A stretch of DNA of 64,000 nt, taken from positions 1 through 64,000 of the forward strand of contig JAVSML010018907.1 of the NCBI GenBank assembly GCA_038503035.1, given 5' to 3'. Under the pieces are notes generated by a model, which searched no databases, had not been told where the DNA came from, and saw nothing but the letters and a program-made list of their open reading frames with translations. The position numbers and the translations under genes are program-made. Positions 21,691 through 32,903 of this stretch are shown here, one piece after another; position 1 is the stretch's first letter; each line of letters starts with the position of its first letter. Source of the DNA: Crocodylus rhombifer (lineage: Eukaryota; Chordata; Crocodylia; Crocodylidae).

Positions 21691-24600
21691 TGCCATGACA
21701 GGCTTTGGTCAGCGCACAAAGACGATGCAACCATCCGGAGCGGGAGAGCTCGGTGCATGCTCTGCGGCAGCCCCCGGGCAGCACAGCTGAGCTCGCAGGG
21801 CCCTGGGTAGATGTCACAAGACTTCTCAGCAGCACCCGGGACTGGGCCTTGCCAGTCGACAGAGACAAGACAGCTGTGAAGGAGTTGGGCAATGTGCTGC
21901 TGATACCGGTGGCATAATATTGGGAGGCAAAGGTGAACACAAGCCCAAGCTATAGTGGAAAAGGTACTCCAGTCTTCATTTAAACCGGCTTCAGGGATGG
22001 GCAATCCAGCGCAGCTTTTGTGACGCTGCCCCAGGGTTCATTATTCGCGCTGCCATTTATTCCTAGTCTCAGTCTGTCTGCCCTCCGTCTCCAGACACTG
22101 GTTCTGGTCACACCTGCATCAGGCAAAGCGAGGAGCCCTTTGTTACCAAGTACCTGCTCCCCGCGAGGTCCTTGTCAAGTGAACCTCTTGCAACAAGGAG
22201 GCTGGGTACAAGGGCGAACAAGGCACTGCATGCATTCAGGGGGCTGCCAAGCAGAGCTCTTTGGGGTCACCGTTTTGGATGCAAGTGCAACAAGTCCACT
22301 TTAATCCTATCTTTTGGATGCGGCTCCTAGACACTCAAAAGCAAAAGATTGTCTGTGCTGTCCGGGCAGACAGGATGGGCCAGGAGGGGGTCTCCACTGC
22401 AGCCGGCTGCTCCAGCACATCCCACACAAGTGAGCAGGCAGCAACGGGTGGGTGCAGGCCCCCTGGCTCCTGGACCCCAACTCCAGGTAAACTGGGCCAA
22501 CACAAGGCCTGATGCACATCACACGCAAGGAACTAGATGATGATCCAGACATTGCCCTGCGCCTGGCACAGCTGGGCTCACCCTCACAGGGATGAACTGC
22601 TGGGTCACAGTCCAGCCGGACCATTCCCAAATCACATCCCAGCTCTTTTATTTCCCCCTGGCCTCTTCATGCAGAGGGAAAGGCAAGGTCCCTTCCCCTT
22701 CGCAGCCGGCTGCTTGGACGTAGGAAAGCAGCAGCCCCCTGGTTTTCCTTCTCTCTGGTTCTGCCACCGGGCTGAGCTGGTGTGCTGCATTAGCAAATGG
22801 TGGGTCAAAGAGGATCTAACCATTGGGGTGCACTTCTGCATCCTTCGCCACTCCCTGTGGAACGGGGGGCTGCATGATGCCTCCCTCCCCAAGACCCCAT
22901 CCTGGAGGGGCTGAGGGTGGCAGCACCCGGGAGCACAGAGGCTGAGCAGACCGGCCCAGAACAGCATCTAGCACAGCGGTTTCATGCATTTTCGGCTGTG
23001 CACCCTGTTACCTGCAAAACACAACTGCTCACCCTGACGCCTGGCGTGTCTCTGCAAGATCATTCCTGCACCAACATCAATGCCCCGACTGTTACTGCGC
23101 TCTGCCCACTCAGAAACCCATCGCCGTTATTAAAACGTAGGCAGGTACCCCTGGGCAAAGGCCCATGTCCTTGTGCCCCAGTTAGAAAACAGCTGGTCCA
23201 GCAGGTGTAAACCCAGCAGCGCCTGTCGCCTGTAGGAGTCACGAATAACAAGAGCCAGAAACTCCACTCTCCTCCGTGTCGTCCACATGTCCCCTCCTGG
23301 GGCTGGCCGAGCTCTCCCGCTGCACGGGCCCGGCGCGGATGCTAGACAGGTGCAGCAAGGCAGGGCAAAGAGCTAAACCCTTCCTGCCCCACCAGTGCTG
23401 GCAACTGCCCATCAGCACTAAATCTCCCAGCATTTTTGTGAGCAGGACGTCCCAGCCCTGGTGTTTTCTCAGGAGGCCCCTGCCCCTGCCCCTCCCTCCG
23501 CGGATGCAGGCTCCATGGAGAGAAAGGAGCATCTCTACCTCCCGGCCTCCCCCTCAGCTCGGCAGACGAGCCAGGCCAGTAGCGCCAAGACCAAATCTCC
23601 GCTGAGCCGATAAAACAAGAGCCCCCCGTTCGCACGTCCATTTCTGACACGATGCCCACAGAGACATGGTGGAGGGACACGCGGTCCTGTGGCAGATCCC
23701 AGGAGACAGCCCTGCACAGCGGATGTGAAACAGGCTTTGTCAGATGCTAGACATCATTAGGGCAGTCTCCAGTCATCTGTCCCGTTGCATTTATAGGGAA
23801 GGAACCAAAAATCCAGGGGAAAAAAGGAACATCATTTGCAGAATTTACTGGCACAAAGATGAAGTCGAGCAGGCTCAGTCGGAGATAGGAGACAAGGCAT
23901 CTTTTCTGATTGCCAGATCATATCAGTGCTTAATTGTCACAGGAAGTGTTTGTTAAGTACGGAGACCCACTCAAGCCTCTTCCGCCCGACTCAAGAGCAG
24001 GTCTTAGCTGCGCTTCAGCAAGGTTTGCATGCGCCTGTTACTGCCCCGTGCAGAGGAAGAGCAGCAGGCAGTTTCTGGCGTGCAGCAGCCTCTTCATGCC
24101 CTGGCAGAGAGGGCGGAGGAGCAGCGATGCATCTCTGAGTGGAGGGGATGGATGCACTCTCAGCAGCTATGAAGAGGCCCCGCGGAGCAGAGAAGAGACT
24201 TGATGTCTTTGGGGTGATCCTTGCCAGCATGAGGCCTGTGGCCCTGACCCCTCGCTTTGTGCCAGCTGTCTGCACCAGGTGACAGCTAACAGTACAAGCA
24301 TTGGTGCAATGGCATGTCATGGCCATGGGCATTCATCCATGTTGCACACTCAGGCACCGGATATTCAATGGCACATGCAAGTGCACGTACCAGAAGTGCT
24401 CAGCATTCACCGAGTCTGGAAACCCGGGATGCCCCGTGGTTCCCCAGCCACTCACAAGAGCTTGGGAAGAGCAACGTTTGCAAATGCCCCCAGTGACCTA
24501 GGAGCCAAAGTTGCATTTTGCAAGATGACTTTGGCACAGAGGAGCATTCGTCTCACAGACAGCCAGGGACAGGGACAGATCCTGCTCCACCCAAACTTTG

Positions 24601-24814
24601 AAACCAACTGCCTGGCAGTGTTGGCAGCATTTCTAGTCAGATAATGCTGAGAGAGTCTATTGACTCGGTGGTTCATTATCCTGCTAATCTCTCTCCATAC
24701 TGCAAGTGTTAATGACCCTCGCTCCTTTTTAATTGTCTTGGTTTTTCACTACTCAAACTATCTTTTCTTCTGCAATGCTGCTGTCTGTCAGCCATTCGCA
24801 GAAATGTCACAGCA
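21691..24814. other. unannotated stretch
   Basis: Mixed GC-rich and ordinary sequence with many short, overlapping open frames on both strands and no recognisable family, RNA or mobile element. The 23740-23960 and 24620-24800 parts are AT-richer. Confidence 0.45.
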
Positions 24815-24880
24815 TCAGAGAGGAGTGGAGCTGGAAGGGACTTCCAGAGGTCACACCTAGTCCAGCCCCCTGCCCGGTCC
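24815..24880 (-). mobile_element. CR1 3'-terminal fragment, minus strand
   Basis: Plus-strand GGAGCTGGAAGGGACTTCC and CACACCTAGTCCAGCCCCCT are the antisense of the CR1 terminal block. It faces the plus-strand copy at 25052, so two CR1 ends lie tail-first here. Confidence 0.75.
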
Positions 24881-25051
24881 ATACCTTCCTACACAATCCA
24901 TCACACAGGTCCAAGTATATGGACCCCCAAGCCCCTTCCCTATACCGTGTCATCACCAGGCTCCTTTTCCAAAAGGACCTCTGACCCCGGCCAATACCAA
25001 AGCAACCACAGGTAGAAGTGCTAATATTGGCCAGGCTCCAGGCATGAGGGC
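24881..25051. other. spacer between two opposed CR1 ends
   Basis: Unrecognised sequence between the minus-strand and plus-strand CR1 pieces. Confidence 0.4.
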
Positions 25052-25368
25052 GCGCCAAAGAGGCTGGAGCTGGACTGTTCTCCGTGGGGGCAGACGGCAG
25101 GACAAGGAGCAATGGGCTCAAGCTGCAGCAAGGGAAGTTGAGGTTGGATATTAGGAAAAACTCTCTCACGAGGCAGGTAGTGAAGCACTGAACCAAGCTG
25201 CCCAGAGAGGTGGTTCAGTCTCCATCCTTGGAGGTTTTTAAGACCTGGGTAGACAAAGCCTTGTCTGGGATGATGTAGTTGGGCCTGGTCCTGCTTGGCG
25301 CAGAGGGCTGGACTAGATGTGACCTCCTGAGGTCCCTTCCAGCCCTCGCTGTCTAAGATTTATCCAAA
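25052..25368 (+). mobile_element. CR1 3'-end copy, plus strand
   Basis: End of ORF2 and 3' UTR in sense orientation: CAAGGAGCAATGGGCTCAAG, GAGGTTGGATATTAGGAAAA, then GGGCCTGGTCCTGCTTGG and CTGAGGTCCCTTCCAGCCC. It ends near 25365 (TCTAAGATTT). Same subfamily as the minus-strand copies at 14176, 16408, 21417 and 39858. Confidence 0.92.
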
Positions 25369-25838
25369 AGAGCTCTGAATAGACATGAAGCAGGCAAACA
25401 TCTCTCTTCTCTTGCACAGCCCTAGAGACTGCTACTAGCTGTAGCTAAAAACCTTAACTCGGATGCAGTCGTATTAACTCAGGTGTAGAAATGACTGACC
25501 GTGGAAGTACTGGAGTCACAGTCAAGACACTCAGGAAGGTTAGATTGTGTTTTGTGAATCTGAACAAGAGGTGCACATTTAACTATAATGACTACAGAAG
25601 TAATGAGAGATGTTCATTTAACTATAATGACTGCAGAAGTAATGATGCAATATCCTTTGACTACTTCTTGCCTAGTTTGTTGTATTTTTTTTAAATGTTA
25701 CAGATAATCTACCAAAAGCATGCATGTTCCAAGAGATATATTTGCTTTTGGTTTGCTCTTAAACTGAATAATATAGCACCACCCTCCTGGCATAATCGTA
25801 AAGATTCTCATTTCTTTTTAATTGGAGAAAAATACGTG
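25369..25838. other. unannotated stretch containing a 39-bp duplication
   Basis: AT-rich unique sequence. The only structure seen is the tandem duplication listed separately. Confidence 0.45.
25576..25653. repeat. two-copy 39-bp tandem duplication
   Basis: CATTTAACTATAATGACT begins at 25576 and again at 25615. The copies differ by few bases over 39 bp. Confidence 0.85.
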
Positions 25839-27560
25839 TTTCATAGTTTCATAGTTCATAGTAGCTAGAGTCGGAAGGGACCTAGGTAGATCATCTAGTC
25901 CGACCCCCTGCCTTGGCAGGAAAGAGCACCGGGGTCAGATGACCCCAGCAAGGTGCTCATCTAACTTCCTTTTAAAAATCCCCAGGCTAGGAGCCTGCAC
26001 CACTTCCCCTGGAAGCCGGTTCCAGGCCCTAGCCGCCCTGACTGTGAAGTAGCGCCTCCTAATATCTAATCTAAACTTACCCTCCGCCAGCTTGTGACCG
26101 TTATTCCTGGTCACTCCTGGCAGCGCACGGGGGAACAGGGACTCCCCCAATACCTGCTGATCCCCCCTGACCAGTTTGTAGCAGGCCACAAGGTCTCCCC
26201 TTAACCTTCTCTTGTGGAGGCTAAACAGGTTCAGGTCCCGTAGCCTCTCCTCATAAGGCCTGCCCTGCTGACCCCTGATCATACGAGTGGCCCTCCTCTG
26301 AACTCTTTCCATATCGTCCACGTCCCTCTTGAAGTGTGGCGCCCAGAACTGGACGCAGTACTCCAGCTGCGGCCTGACCAGTGCCGCACAGAGGGGGAGG
26401 ATCACCTCCCTGGACCTGCTCGAGATGCATCTGTGGATGCATGACAGGGTACGGTTGGCCTTCTTGACTGCCTCCCCACACTGCCGGCCCATGTTCATCG
26501 TGGAGTCAATGACGACTCCAAGATCCTTTTCCGTCTCCATGCTGGCAAGAGGGGAGTTCCCCAACCTGTAAGTGTGGTGCCGGTTCTTCCTCCCCATGTG
26601 CAACACCTTGCACTTATCAGTGTTAAACCCCATCCTATTCTCATCCGCCCACCGTTGCAACCTGTCAAGGTCAGCTTGTAGCCTATTGCACCCTTCTAGT
26701 GCCCCCACATCCCCCCACATCTTAGTGTCATCAGCAAACTTGAACAGGGTGCTTTCTACCCCCTCATCCAAGTCACTGATGAAGATGTTGAACAGTGCGG
26801 GCCCGAGGACCGAGCCCTGCGGGACCCCACTGCCCACGTCCTTCCAGGTCGAGAAGAACCCATCCACTACCACCCTCTGGGTGCGGCCCTCCAACCAGTT
26901 GGCGACCCATTTGACCGTGTGGGCATCGACACCACAGTCTCCCAGCTTTTTGATGAGGACAGGGTGAGAGACAGTGTCGAAAGCCTTCCGGAAGTCCAAA
27001 AAGACTACATCCACAGCAACCCCTGCATCTAATGATTTGGTGACCTGATCGTAAAAGGCCACCAGGTTGGTCTGACAAGACCTGCCACTGATGAACCCGT
27101 GTTGGTTGCCCCTGAGCATGCATTCCCCCGCAAGGCCCTCCTGGATGTGTGCCAGGATAATTTTTTCAAAGAGCTTACCCGGGATTGAGGTAAGACTAAC
27201 TGGCCTGTAATTTCCCGGGTCCTCTTTTTTTCCCTTTTTGAAGATAGGGACCACATTGGCCCTCTTCCAGTCCTCTGGCACCTCGCCAGAGCACCACGAG
27301 TGCTCATAGAGCCGCGCCAGGGGTCCCGCAATGACCTCGGCCAGTTCCTGTAGAGCCCTAGGGTGAAGATCGTCCGGACCAGTGGACTTGAACACGTCCA
27401 GCCTCTCCAGAAGTACCCTAACTCCTCGCTAACCCCTGGCCCAGGCGTGTCTCTCTCCGGGCCCGAGGGGGGCCCAGCAGGGAGGCGGCTGAACTGGTCC
27501 CTACTTAGTGTTGTGTTATCAGTGGTGATGTGCCGCAACCTCTGCACACCCCTGCCACAA
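25839..27560 (-). mobile_element. CR1 LINE, best-preserved copy, minus strand
   Basis: The tail is at the low-coordinate end (plus-strand TTTCATAGTTTCATAGTTCA at about 25839-25860), followed by the antisense 3' UTR (ATCTAGTCCGACCCCCTGCC) and an intact C-terminal ORF2 frame. Recognisable sequence extends upstream past the RT frame to about 27550 (ITTDNTTLSRDQFSRL, linker between endonuclease and RT) in a different frame. Endonuclease and ORF1 are absent. The subfamily differs from that of the 14-25-kb and 39.9-kb CR1 ends. Confidence 0.95.
25935..27395 (-). CDS. CR1 ORF2 reverse transcriptase domain, uninterrupted 486 codons
   Basis: A continuous frame from the RT fingers to the natural C-terminus; the TGA follows HLAGVI. 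Landmarks: STGPDDLHPRALQEL (4-18), [17 protein letters not shown] (39-55), [12 protein letters not shown] (63-74), QHGFISGRS (98-106), motif A FLDFRKAFDTVSH (132-144; catalytic D134), GVPQGSVLG (190-198), catalytic box FADD (220-223), NTDKCKVLHMG (258-268), then the thumb and C-terminal part. All three polymerase aspartates are present. In a complete element the protein performs target-primed reverse transcription in the nucleus. The Met used here lies within ORF2 and is not the native start: the linker continues upstream in another frame, implying a single-base indel near 27418. Without endonuclease or promoter this copy cannot move on its own, but it is young enough to keep about 1.46 kb open. 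Not a host gene. Confidence 0.9.
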   Translation of the reverse strand: MFKSTGPDDLHPRALQELAEVIAGPLARLYEHSWCSGEVPEDWKRANVVPIFKKGKKEDPGNYRPVSLTSIPGKLFEKIILAHIQEGLAGECMLRGNQHGFISGRSCQTNLVAFYDQVTKSLDAGVAVDVVFLDFRKAFDTVSHPVLIKKLGDCGVDAHTVKWVANWLEGRTQRVVVDGFFSTWKDVGSGVPQGSVLGPALFNIFISDLDEGVESTLFKFADDTKMWGDVGALEGCNRLQADLDRLQRWADENRMGFNTDKCKVLHMGRKNRHHTYRLGNSPLASMETEKDLGVVIDSTMNMGRQCGEAVKKANRTLSCIHRCISSRSREVILPLCAALVRPQLEYCVQFWAPHFKRDVDDMERVQRRATRMIRGQQGRPYEERLRDLNLFSLHKRRLRGDLVACYKLVRGDQQVLGESLFPRALPGVTRNNGHKLAEGKFRLDIRRRYFTVRAARAWNRLPGEVVQAPSLGIFKRKLDEHLAGVI

Positions 27561-30269
27561 TCCTGGATCCAACCACAGTCAGCGGGTCATGGGCTACTCA
27601 CTCCTTTTTGGAAACGGCCCTTAAACACATTTAGAAAATGTTCTAAAAACCAGCAGTTGTGTCTAAGACGCAGATCAGCCCCCGCTGGATTGCAACCCCC
27701 CTGCAAAGTGGCAGTTCCCCAGCACGGGCCGGAAAAACGGGGGACAAAAACAATTCAGAGGGAAGTTTAAGTAGGCAGATCAATGGGCTGAATTCCACCC
27801 AGACAGTCCCTTCTGCACCAGTGAGCTAAAAGCATGTGAGTGATGGGGAAAGCCTGGCAACGATAGCTTTCTGCCTTGTCTCCAATAGTCTTAGTTCTAG
27901 CCCCCCCAAAACACACAGCGGTGCACGTCTTGTAAAGAGACGCTTTCAGGGCAACAAGCCGCTCCAAGGTTGATAACGGCGCGGCTCTTTCTAACTGAAG
28001 GGGCGGCTCTGATATGCGGAGGCAAAAGATAATGTGCTGCAACTAATGACGTCCTGGGTCGGGGCACTGCCGCGGACGCTGCCCCAGCTCTGTCCCTGTG
28101 CGCAGTGAGAAGGCATCTCCCCCAAATAGTAAAATCCTGGTCGATGAGAGGACACGGCAGGCAGGGGCCAAACAAGTGGGCTCCAGCTGGGAGAGCAGGA
28201 AACACCGAGTGCCAGTAGTCAGAGCTGATGCCCATGGTCGCAGCAGACAGCCTGCCTTGCCGGGGAGGCCTTTCCGCAGCCCTGGCACAAACGAGACTTG
28301 AGCAGGAATTGATTTCCCTTCGCAAAATGCAGCCCTGTTCTCTGGCATATTTTAAGAAATCTTTAATACCTGCACGACAGGCTGTGGATCGTTTCCATTC
28401 TCCCGTCATCCCCTTCCCTTCGTCTGACTGCCAGCACACGCAGGTTTAGCAGCGAGAGACGGTACCCAGATGGAAAGTGCACATCTGAGACAAGCTCCTG
28501 AAAGGCTCCATGGGAGCATCAGGGGCATCAAGCGGAGCGCGTCTTCTGGGTGCATATTCACACACGCAGAGAAAGACGAGCTGCATTTAACCTTGCGATC
28601 CACATCCGCCTCTCTAAGCACTGTACAGCTGCCACGTTTTGTAGCACTGGGCATATATCCTTTTACACAGCCAGCAGAAACGTGTCCTGTTTGGCTGCAG
28701 ACACTTTTACAGTATCACAGCTAGGGAGCAGCTTTCATTGCTGTCGACACGAGTTGCCTGCAGAGCGTCGGGAGCAGGTTGCAGCCCGAGGAGCATAACC
28801 CTCTTCTTGCACATCGCGAGCAAAGTCATTAGGTGCATTCGCCGGCCCAGAAGGGAGAGGCACCCTCAGAAAGGAGCTGCTATGAGCCTCCAAATCCAAT
28901 CCAGATCCTTCTGCAGGAAGCCTCCAGGCAAACAGCAGCGCAGAGCTTCCCCGGCTTTCTTTCAGCAACCCTCTTCTCAGGGCAGGGAGGGGAAGAGCTC
29001 ACCTAAGTAGGAAACGTGGCCTTTGCGGCTGCCTCTGGGCTGCTGAGCCGCACGGCGTGGCAGTGCCAAGGGAAGGGTCTGGGTTCAGGTCCCAGCTTTT
29101 ACATCAGGCTTTGGAGGACACCAAGGGGCACAAGTACTGCATACGCTGCCTGGGGGGGGGGGGTGATGCTGATGGACTTTGGAGACAATCCTGGAGAGAC
29201 GCATCGTGCCAGGCAGCGAGCAATGGGATGGTACCAGGGGCTCTGGCAGGGACACGAAGGTCCCTTAACGGAGCAAAGGAGCAGTGGCCGTTCTCGCGGC
29301 GGTCCGTCTCGGCCATGCAGAGATGCACAGCCGTGTAAAGCCAGGTTACTTCGGGGCCACCAAAAACGTCCGTCTGTCTGACAGGAGTAGAGGTGAAGTG
29401 TGGGGGCCTCCAAAGAGCTGGGAAGGGCACGCCTGTCGGGTGCCACGCCAGCAAGAGCACTGACCACGAGCGCCGGGCATGTTTCCTTTTATCCCCACTT
29501 AGTGCCCTCCATCCAGGGCAATGAGGACGGTTCTTGTCAACTCGACTCTCCCGCTCCACAGCCAGCTGCCCCCCACTTCTTTCCCATTACAGGTCTCTCC
29601 AACGAGAGGGTGCAACAGACACTTCACAAAGCAGCTCGGGTCCCAGGACAGAGACCTGTCTCCTCTCCTCAAGTCCGAGTCAGGAGCAGGAAGGCGAGAG
29701 CAGCACATCTCCCTGCGGCGATGTGAGAACCTGGGAGCTCGGCACCTGCCCCTGAAATAGCCCAAGGGCACGGAGAGGGAGGAAGCTCAGCAAGCCGGAC
29801 TGCAAACATGTCCAGAATGCAACACAGACACTTTTATACACAACGCCAGACCCGGCTCACAACAGCCCCGTGCCAAGGAGAGGCAAAGGACACTGCAGAT
29901 GCAAACTGCACGGCCCCTGACAGCGCAGGTCGAAAATCAATGAAAATCCCAGTCTCGCCGGGATTGCTTCTCAGGCTACCTGGCTAAGGTGTCAGGGTGA
30001 TTTAAGCAGTGCGACATGCATCAGAACAGATGCAGTAAGCCAGAGAATGGAAAACCAGGGAAGCTAGACCTCAAGACAGCAATAAAGGAAATGAAAGGCT
30101 AAGTCCAGGCATGTTCGCTGGTAATGCTGCTGCACATCATTCTGGACTGCGGTTGTACAGATCAAAAAAAGTCCTTTTAAAAAATTGACTGAAACTGCAG
30201 GGCCAATTTTCATGGTGATGGAGCCTCACAAAGCTGCAACGCAGCCTTCAGCAGGAGCACGGAGAAACT
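27561..30269. other. unannotated stretch
   Basis: No gene or mobile element recognised. Contains a run of 12 G at 29152-29163. GC-rich sequence around 29000-29760 produces overlapping open frames on both strands without family features. Confidence 0.45.
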
Positions 30270-30467
30270 GGCCGCGTCTACACGAGACGCTGACTGCGCG
30301 GTCATTTCGTAGGTGCACACTCAAGCACTCGCGTGGCCAAGCAGCATCCCCGTACAGCTTCCTGGTGATGCTGACCACACAGGAGCTCGTTACAGCTCGT
30401 GCCACACGACACAGCCGTGCAGCAGTTACGAGCTATTGCGCAATCTGTATCTCGTGTAGCCGCAGCC
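30270..30467. mobile_element. MITE-like element
   Basis: Left end GGCCGCGTCTACACGAGACG and right end CTGTATCTCGTGTAGCCGCA are inverted copies of each other (core CTACACGAGA). The end resembles GGCTGCATCTACATGAGAC of the element at 34545, so it belongs to the same group. About 200 bp, no coding capacity. Confidence 0.7.
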
Positions 30468-30860
30468 GCAGCCGCAGGACGCTGCTTGCAATTTGTCAGA
30501 GATGAGTGGGTGCAAAGACCTGCTCATCCAGCCCTGGTTGCTATTCAGAAAGGGTTTCTTAAGCTGCCCAGATCAAATCAGTCTTCATGTCTACGCATCC
30601 TTCTTCGGCAAGCGATGCTCCTGGCGGGCAGAGCTCTGACCTTAGAAATGCACGCATCGCTATCCGTGGGAGTCGTACATCCGAGGGCAGGACCTGGATG
30701 TTAATGAATGGCTATGTTTTGTGTGTACCACAAGGACAGCTCGCCATCAAATACATGAGGAAAAAGACTCGCCCGCCTCAAAAGAAGAAATATTAAGCCA
30801 GCTTTTCTCCTGGAAGGAAGGCTTTTGCTGAGAAAGCAATAAAATCTAAACTGGCAAATA
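30468..30860. other. unannotated stretch
   Basis: Nothing recognised between the MITE and the MIR-like fragment. Confidence 0.45.
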
Positions 30861-30965
30861 CTGGCTAAATGACTTGCCCGTGGTCACCAAGGATACAAGC
30901 GGCAGAACCAGGAACACATCCCTGGAGTTCGGAGACCCAGGGCCCTGCTTTAACCATCAGAAAAC
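30861..30965 (-). mobile_element. MIR-like SINE fragment, minus strand
   Basis: In plus-strand order: TGGCTAAATGACTTGCCCGT, GGTCACCAAGG, GCGGCAGAACCAGGAAC, then GGGCCCTGCTTTAACCATCA. This follows the antisense layout of MIR (GACTTGCCCAAGGTCACAC, GTGGCAGAGCCAGG..., TTAACCACT). Clearly diverged. Confidence 0.65.
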
Positions 30966-31074
30966 GGGGGGAAACTTGGAGCGAGACGACATTTCACCGG
31001 CAGGCAAATTTCCTCTGCTGCAATTTCAGACCATTGCTCCCAGCCCTATCCCCTGCAGCCACAGAAAACCCTTG

Positions 31075-32091
31075 TGTAGCAGGGCACTGAGGCGCCTGCT
31101 ACTTGTGGAGTAGTAATGAAGAGGCACAGGTTGCTACAGCAACCGGTAGGAGTCAGCTGACCAGAAGGGGCAGGGCTTGGTTCCTATATAACTCACAGGC
31201 TGAGGCCAGGCAGGGAGTTCCCTGCCAGCAGCCACGGGGGAAGGAGCTCCCCCAGAGCCAGCACAGGGGAGAGGCCAGACTGCAGGTGCAGCTCGGGGAC
31301 TGCGGGACAGATAGAGCACCCCGAGGCAGCAAGAATAATGTTATAGCCGAGTAGCTTGAATTTACGTTACAGCCCAGGGGCTTGTGTTTTATTTCTTGTT
31401 GTATAACAGACCGGAGGTTTGGGTGAGGCTAGTAGGGGTTGGAGCAGGCCTCACAGGGGATCAACTCCAGCCCTGAGAGGGGGCGGTGAGGAGCCCCAGT
31501 GTGGGGGCAGTGATAGTGAGTCCCAGTGTGAGGAGCCCCAATACGGGCATGGTGCACCCCAGTGTGAGGAGTGCAGAAGCCCCGAGAGGGGTGGTGAGGA
31601 GCCCGAGAGAGGGGGTGCAAACCTCCGGTGCCAGTGAGGCACAACCTTAAACTCGGGGAGCTCTGGTGCGCCTGTGGTGCAGCGTCATTCTCAGGTTCGG
31701 GGTCATCCCCTGGTTTGGGGCTTGCGGCCCTCCGGCGGTGGGGTTGGTGCCTCCGCCCTCTGGACCAGGCTCCAGATTGGAGCAGGAAAAGGGGCCCTGG
31801 GCCTCAAGACAGTGGAAAAGGCTAGAGCCTCGAAGTCAAACACTGTTTAGTGGGTTTAGATGGGGAGGCCTAGCTAGAGAAAATCAGGGGTCAGTCCCAC
31901 ATAGGGGAAAGGCCCCAACATGTCCAATACAATTGGCAGCCTCCCGCTCGCAAGAACATCATCCTAATTTTCATCAAGACATGGCAGGCGAGTATAGGGC
32001 AGGGCATAAGAACCCCAAAGAAGGATCCAAGGGTGCCCATGCAAGGCGCAGAGTATTAGGAAGATGGTGCTGGGAGGGGCGACCTGTTACA
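31075..32091 (+). mobile_element. probable solo LTR, copy A
   Basis: About 1.0 kb starting TGTAGCAGGGCAC and ending CCTGTTACA, so the ends carry the TG...CA of an LTR and a short inverted repeat (TGTAGCAG / CTGTTACA). It holds a GC box (AGAAGGGGCAGGGC, 31172) and TATATAA at 31185, as in an LTR promoter. The copy at 48575 (minus) matches in blocks along its length: TGTAGCAGGGCACT, GTCAGCTGACC, GTTGTATAA...GACCGGAGG and GTGAGGCT. The middle (31470-31640) is an irregular array of GAGGAGCCCCAGTGTGGGG-like units. No internal retroviral genes are present. I could not find a clear target duplication (CCTTG on the left, CCTCT on the right). The superfamily (ERV or Gypsy type) is not resolved. Confidence 0.75.
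31470..31640. repeat. imperfect minisatellite inside LTR copy A
   Basis: Repeated GAGGAGCCCCAGTGTG / GAGAGGGGGTG motifs with irregular spacing. Open frames in this block (31419-31644 on both strands) are repeat by-products. Confidence 0.7.
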
Positions 32092-32496
32092 CCTCTCTTC
32101 TCCTTATAACCACCGCCCCTGGGGTATTTGCAGACTACCATCCAATTCCCCTCTGTGTCTTCTCCAGACCAGATATTCCCAGTTCTTTCAGCCCTTCCAC
32201 ACAAGTCGTGCTTCCCGGGCCTCTGGTCATTTCTGTCGCTTTCCACTAGTCCTTTTATAATCCGCCCCCATCTTTCAGGAAGTGAGGGGCCCAAACCTGG
32301 AGGCAAATTTGCTAAGTGCACACTCAGTCCCATCATCCAAATCACTGATGAAGATGCTAACCAGACATGGGACACGCTGCTGGGAACTCCCACTCAATAC
32401 CCGCTCCAGCTAGGCATTGAGCCATGGATGACGGCACACAGTGGGAATCCAACCACTGTTCAGTACTTCCATCTAGAGTCTCTTTCCTTCACTTAT

Positions 32497-32570
32497 TAAT
32501 GGTCCTGCCTGGAGCAGGGGCTCGGACGATGCGACTTCCTGAGGTCCCTTCCACCCTCCTTTTCTGTGAT
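32497..32570 (+). mobile_element. CR1 3'-terminal fragment, plus strand
   Basis: GGTCCTGCCTGGAGCAGGGG, then TTCCTGAGGTCCCTTCCACC and a tail remnant TTCTGTGATTAATGA. It sits in opposite orientation inside the older minus-strand CR1, so it is a later insertion. Confidence 0.8.
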
Positions 32571-32624
32571 TAATGAGAATGTCATGGGAGACGGTATCAA
32601 AACCTTTTCTAAAAAGACAAGGTA

Positions 32625-32903
32625 CCGTATTTTCTCACATACAACATACCCTTGAATATGATACATGCTGTGTTTTTGAATGGCCAAGTAAAGAAAACAA
32701 GTAACTAAGTTGCAGCAAGTAACTAAATAGCAGCAGGTAAGGGCTAAGCCTGCTCCCTGTTCTGCTCTGTGGATCACTGTAGATTTTATTTTTAGTTTCA
32801 CCTGATAAGTGGCAGAACTTGCTCTTTCTTGCATATATTGCACGCTGATTTCCAGGAGCAGGTTTTTAAGGGAAAGGCGCATGCTGTATGTAATAAAATA
32901 TGG
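32625..32903. mobile_element. non-autonomous DNA transposon with TA target duplication
   Basis: Inverted ends CCGTATTTTCTCACATAC (32625-32642) and GTATGTAATAAAATATGG (32886-32903) match at most positions, and a TA lies directly outside each end (32623-32624 and 32904-32905). It interrupts the antisense RT of the old CR1 just upstream of motif A; RT similarity resumes on both sides. A TA duplication is typical of the Tc1/mariner group, but the superfamily is not proven. A relative lies near 43964. It has no transposase. Confidence 0.8.

Noticed and set aside
31419..31644. repeat-coded open frames rich in E, G, P and S
   Set aside because: They fall in the tandem-repeat part of LTR copy A and have no independent support.
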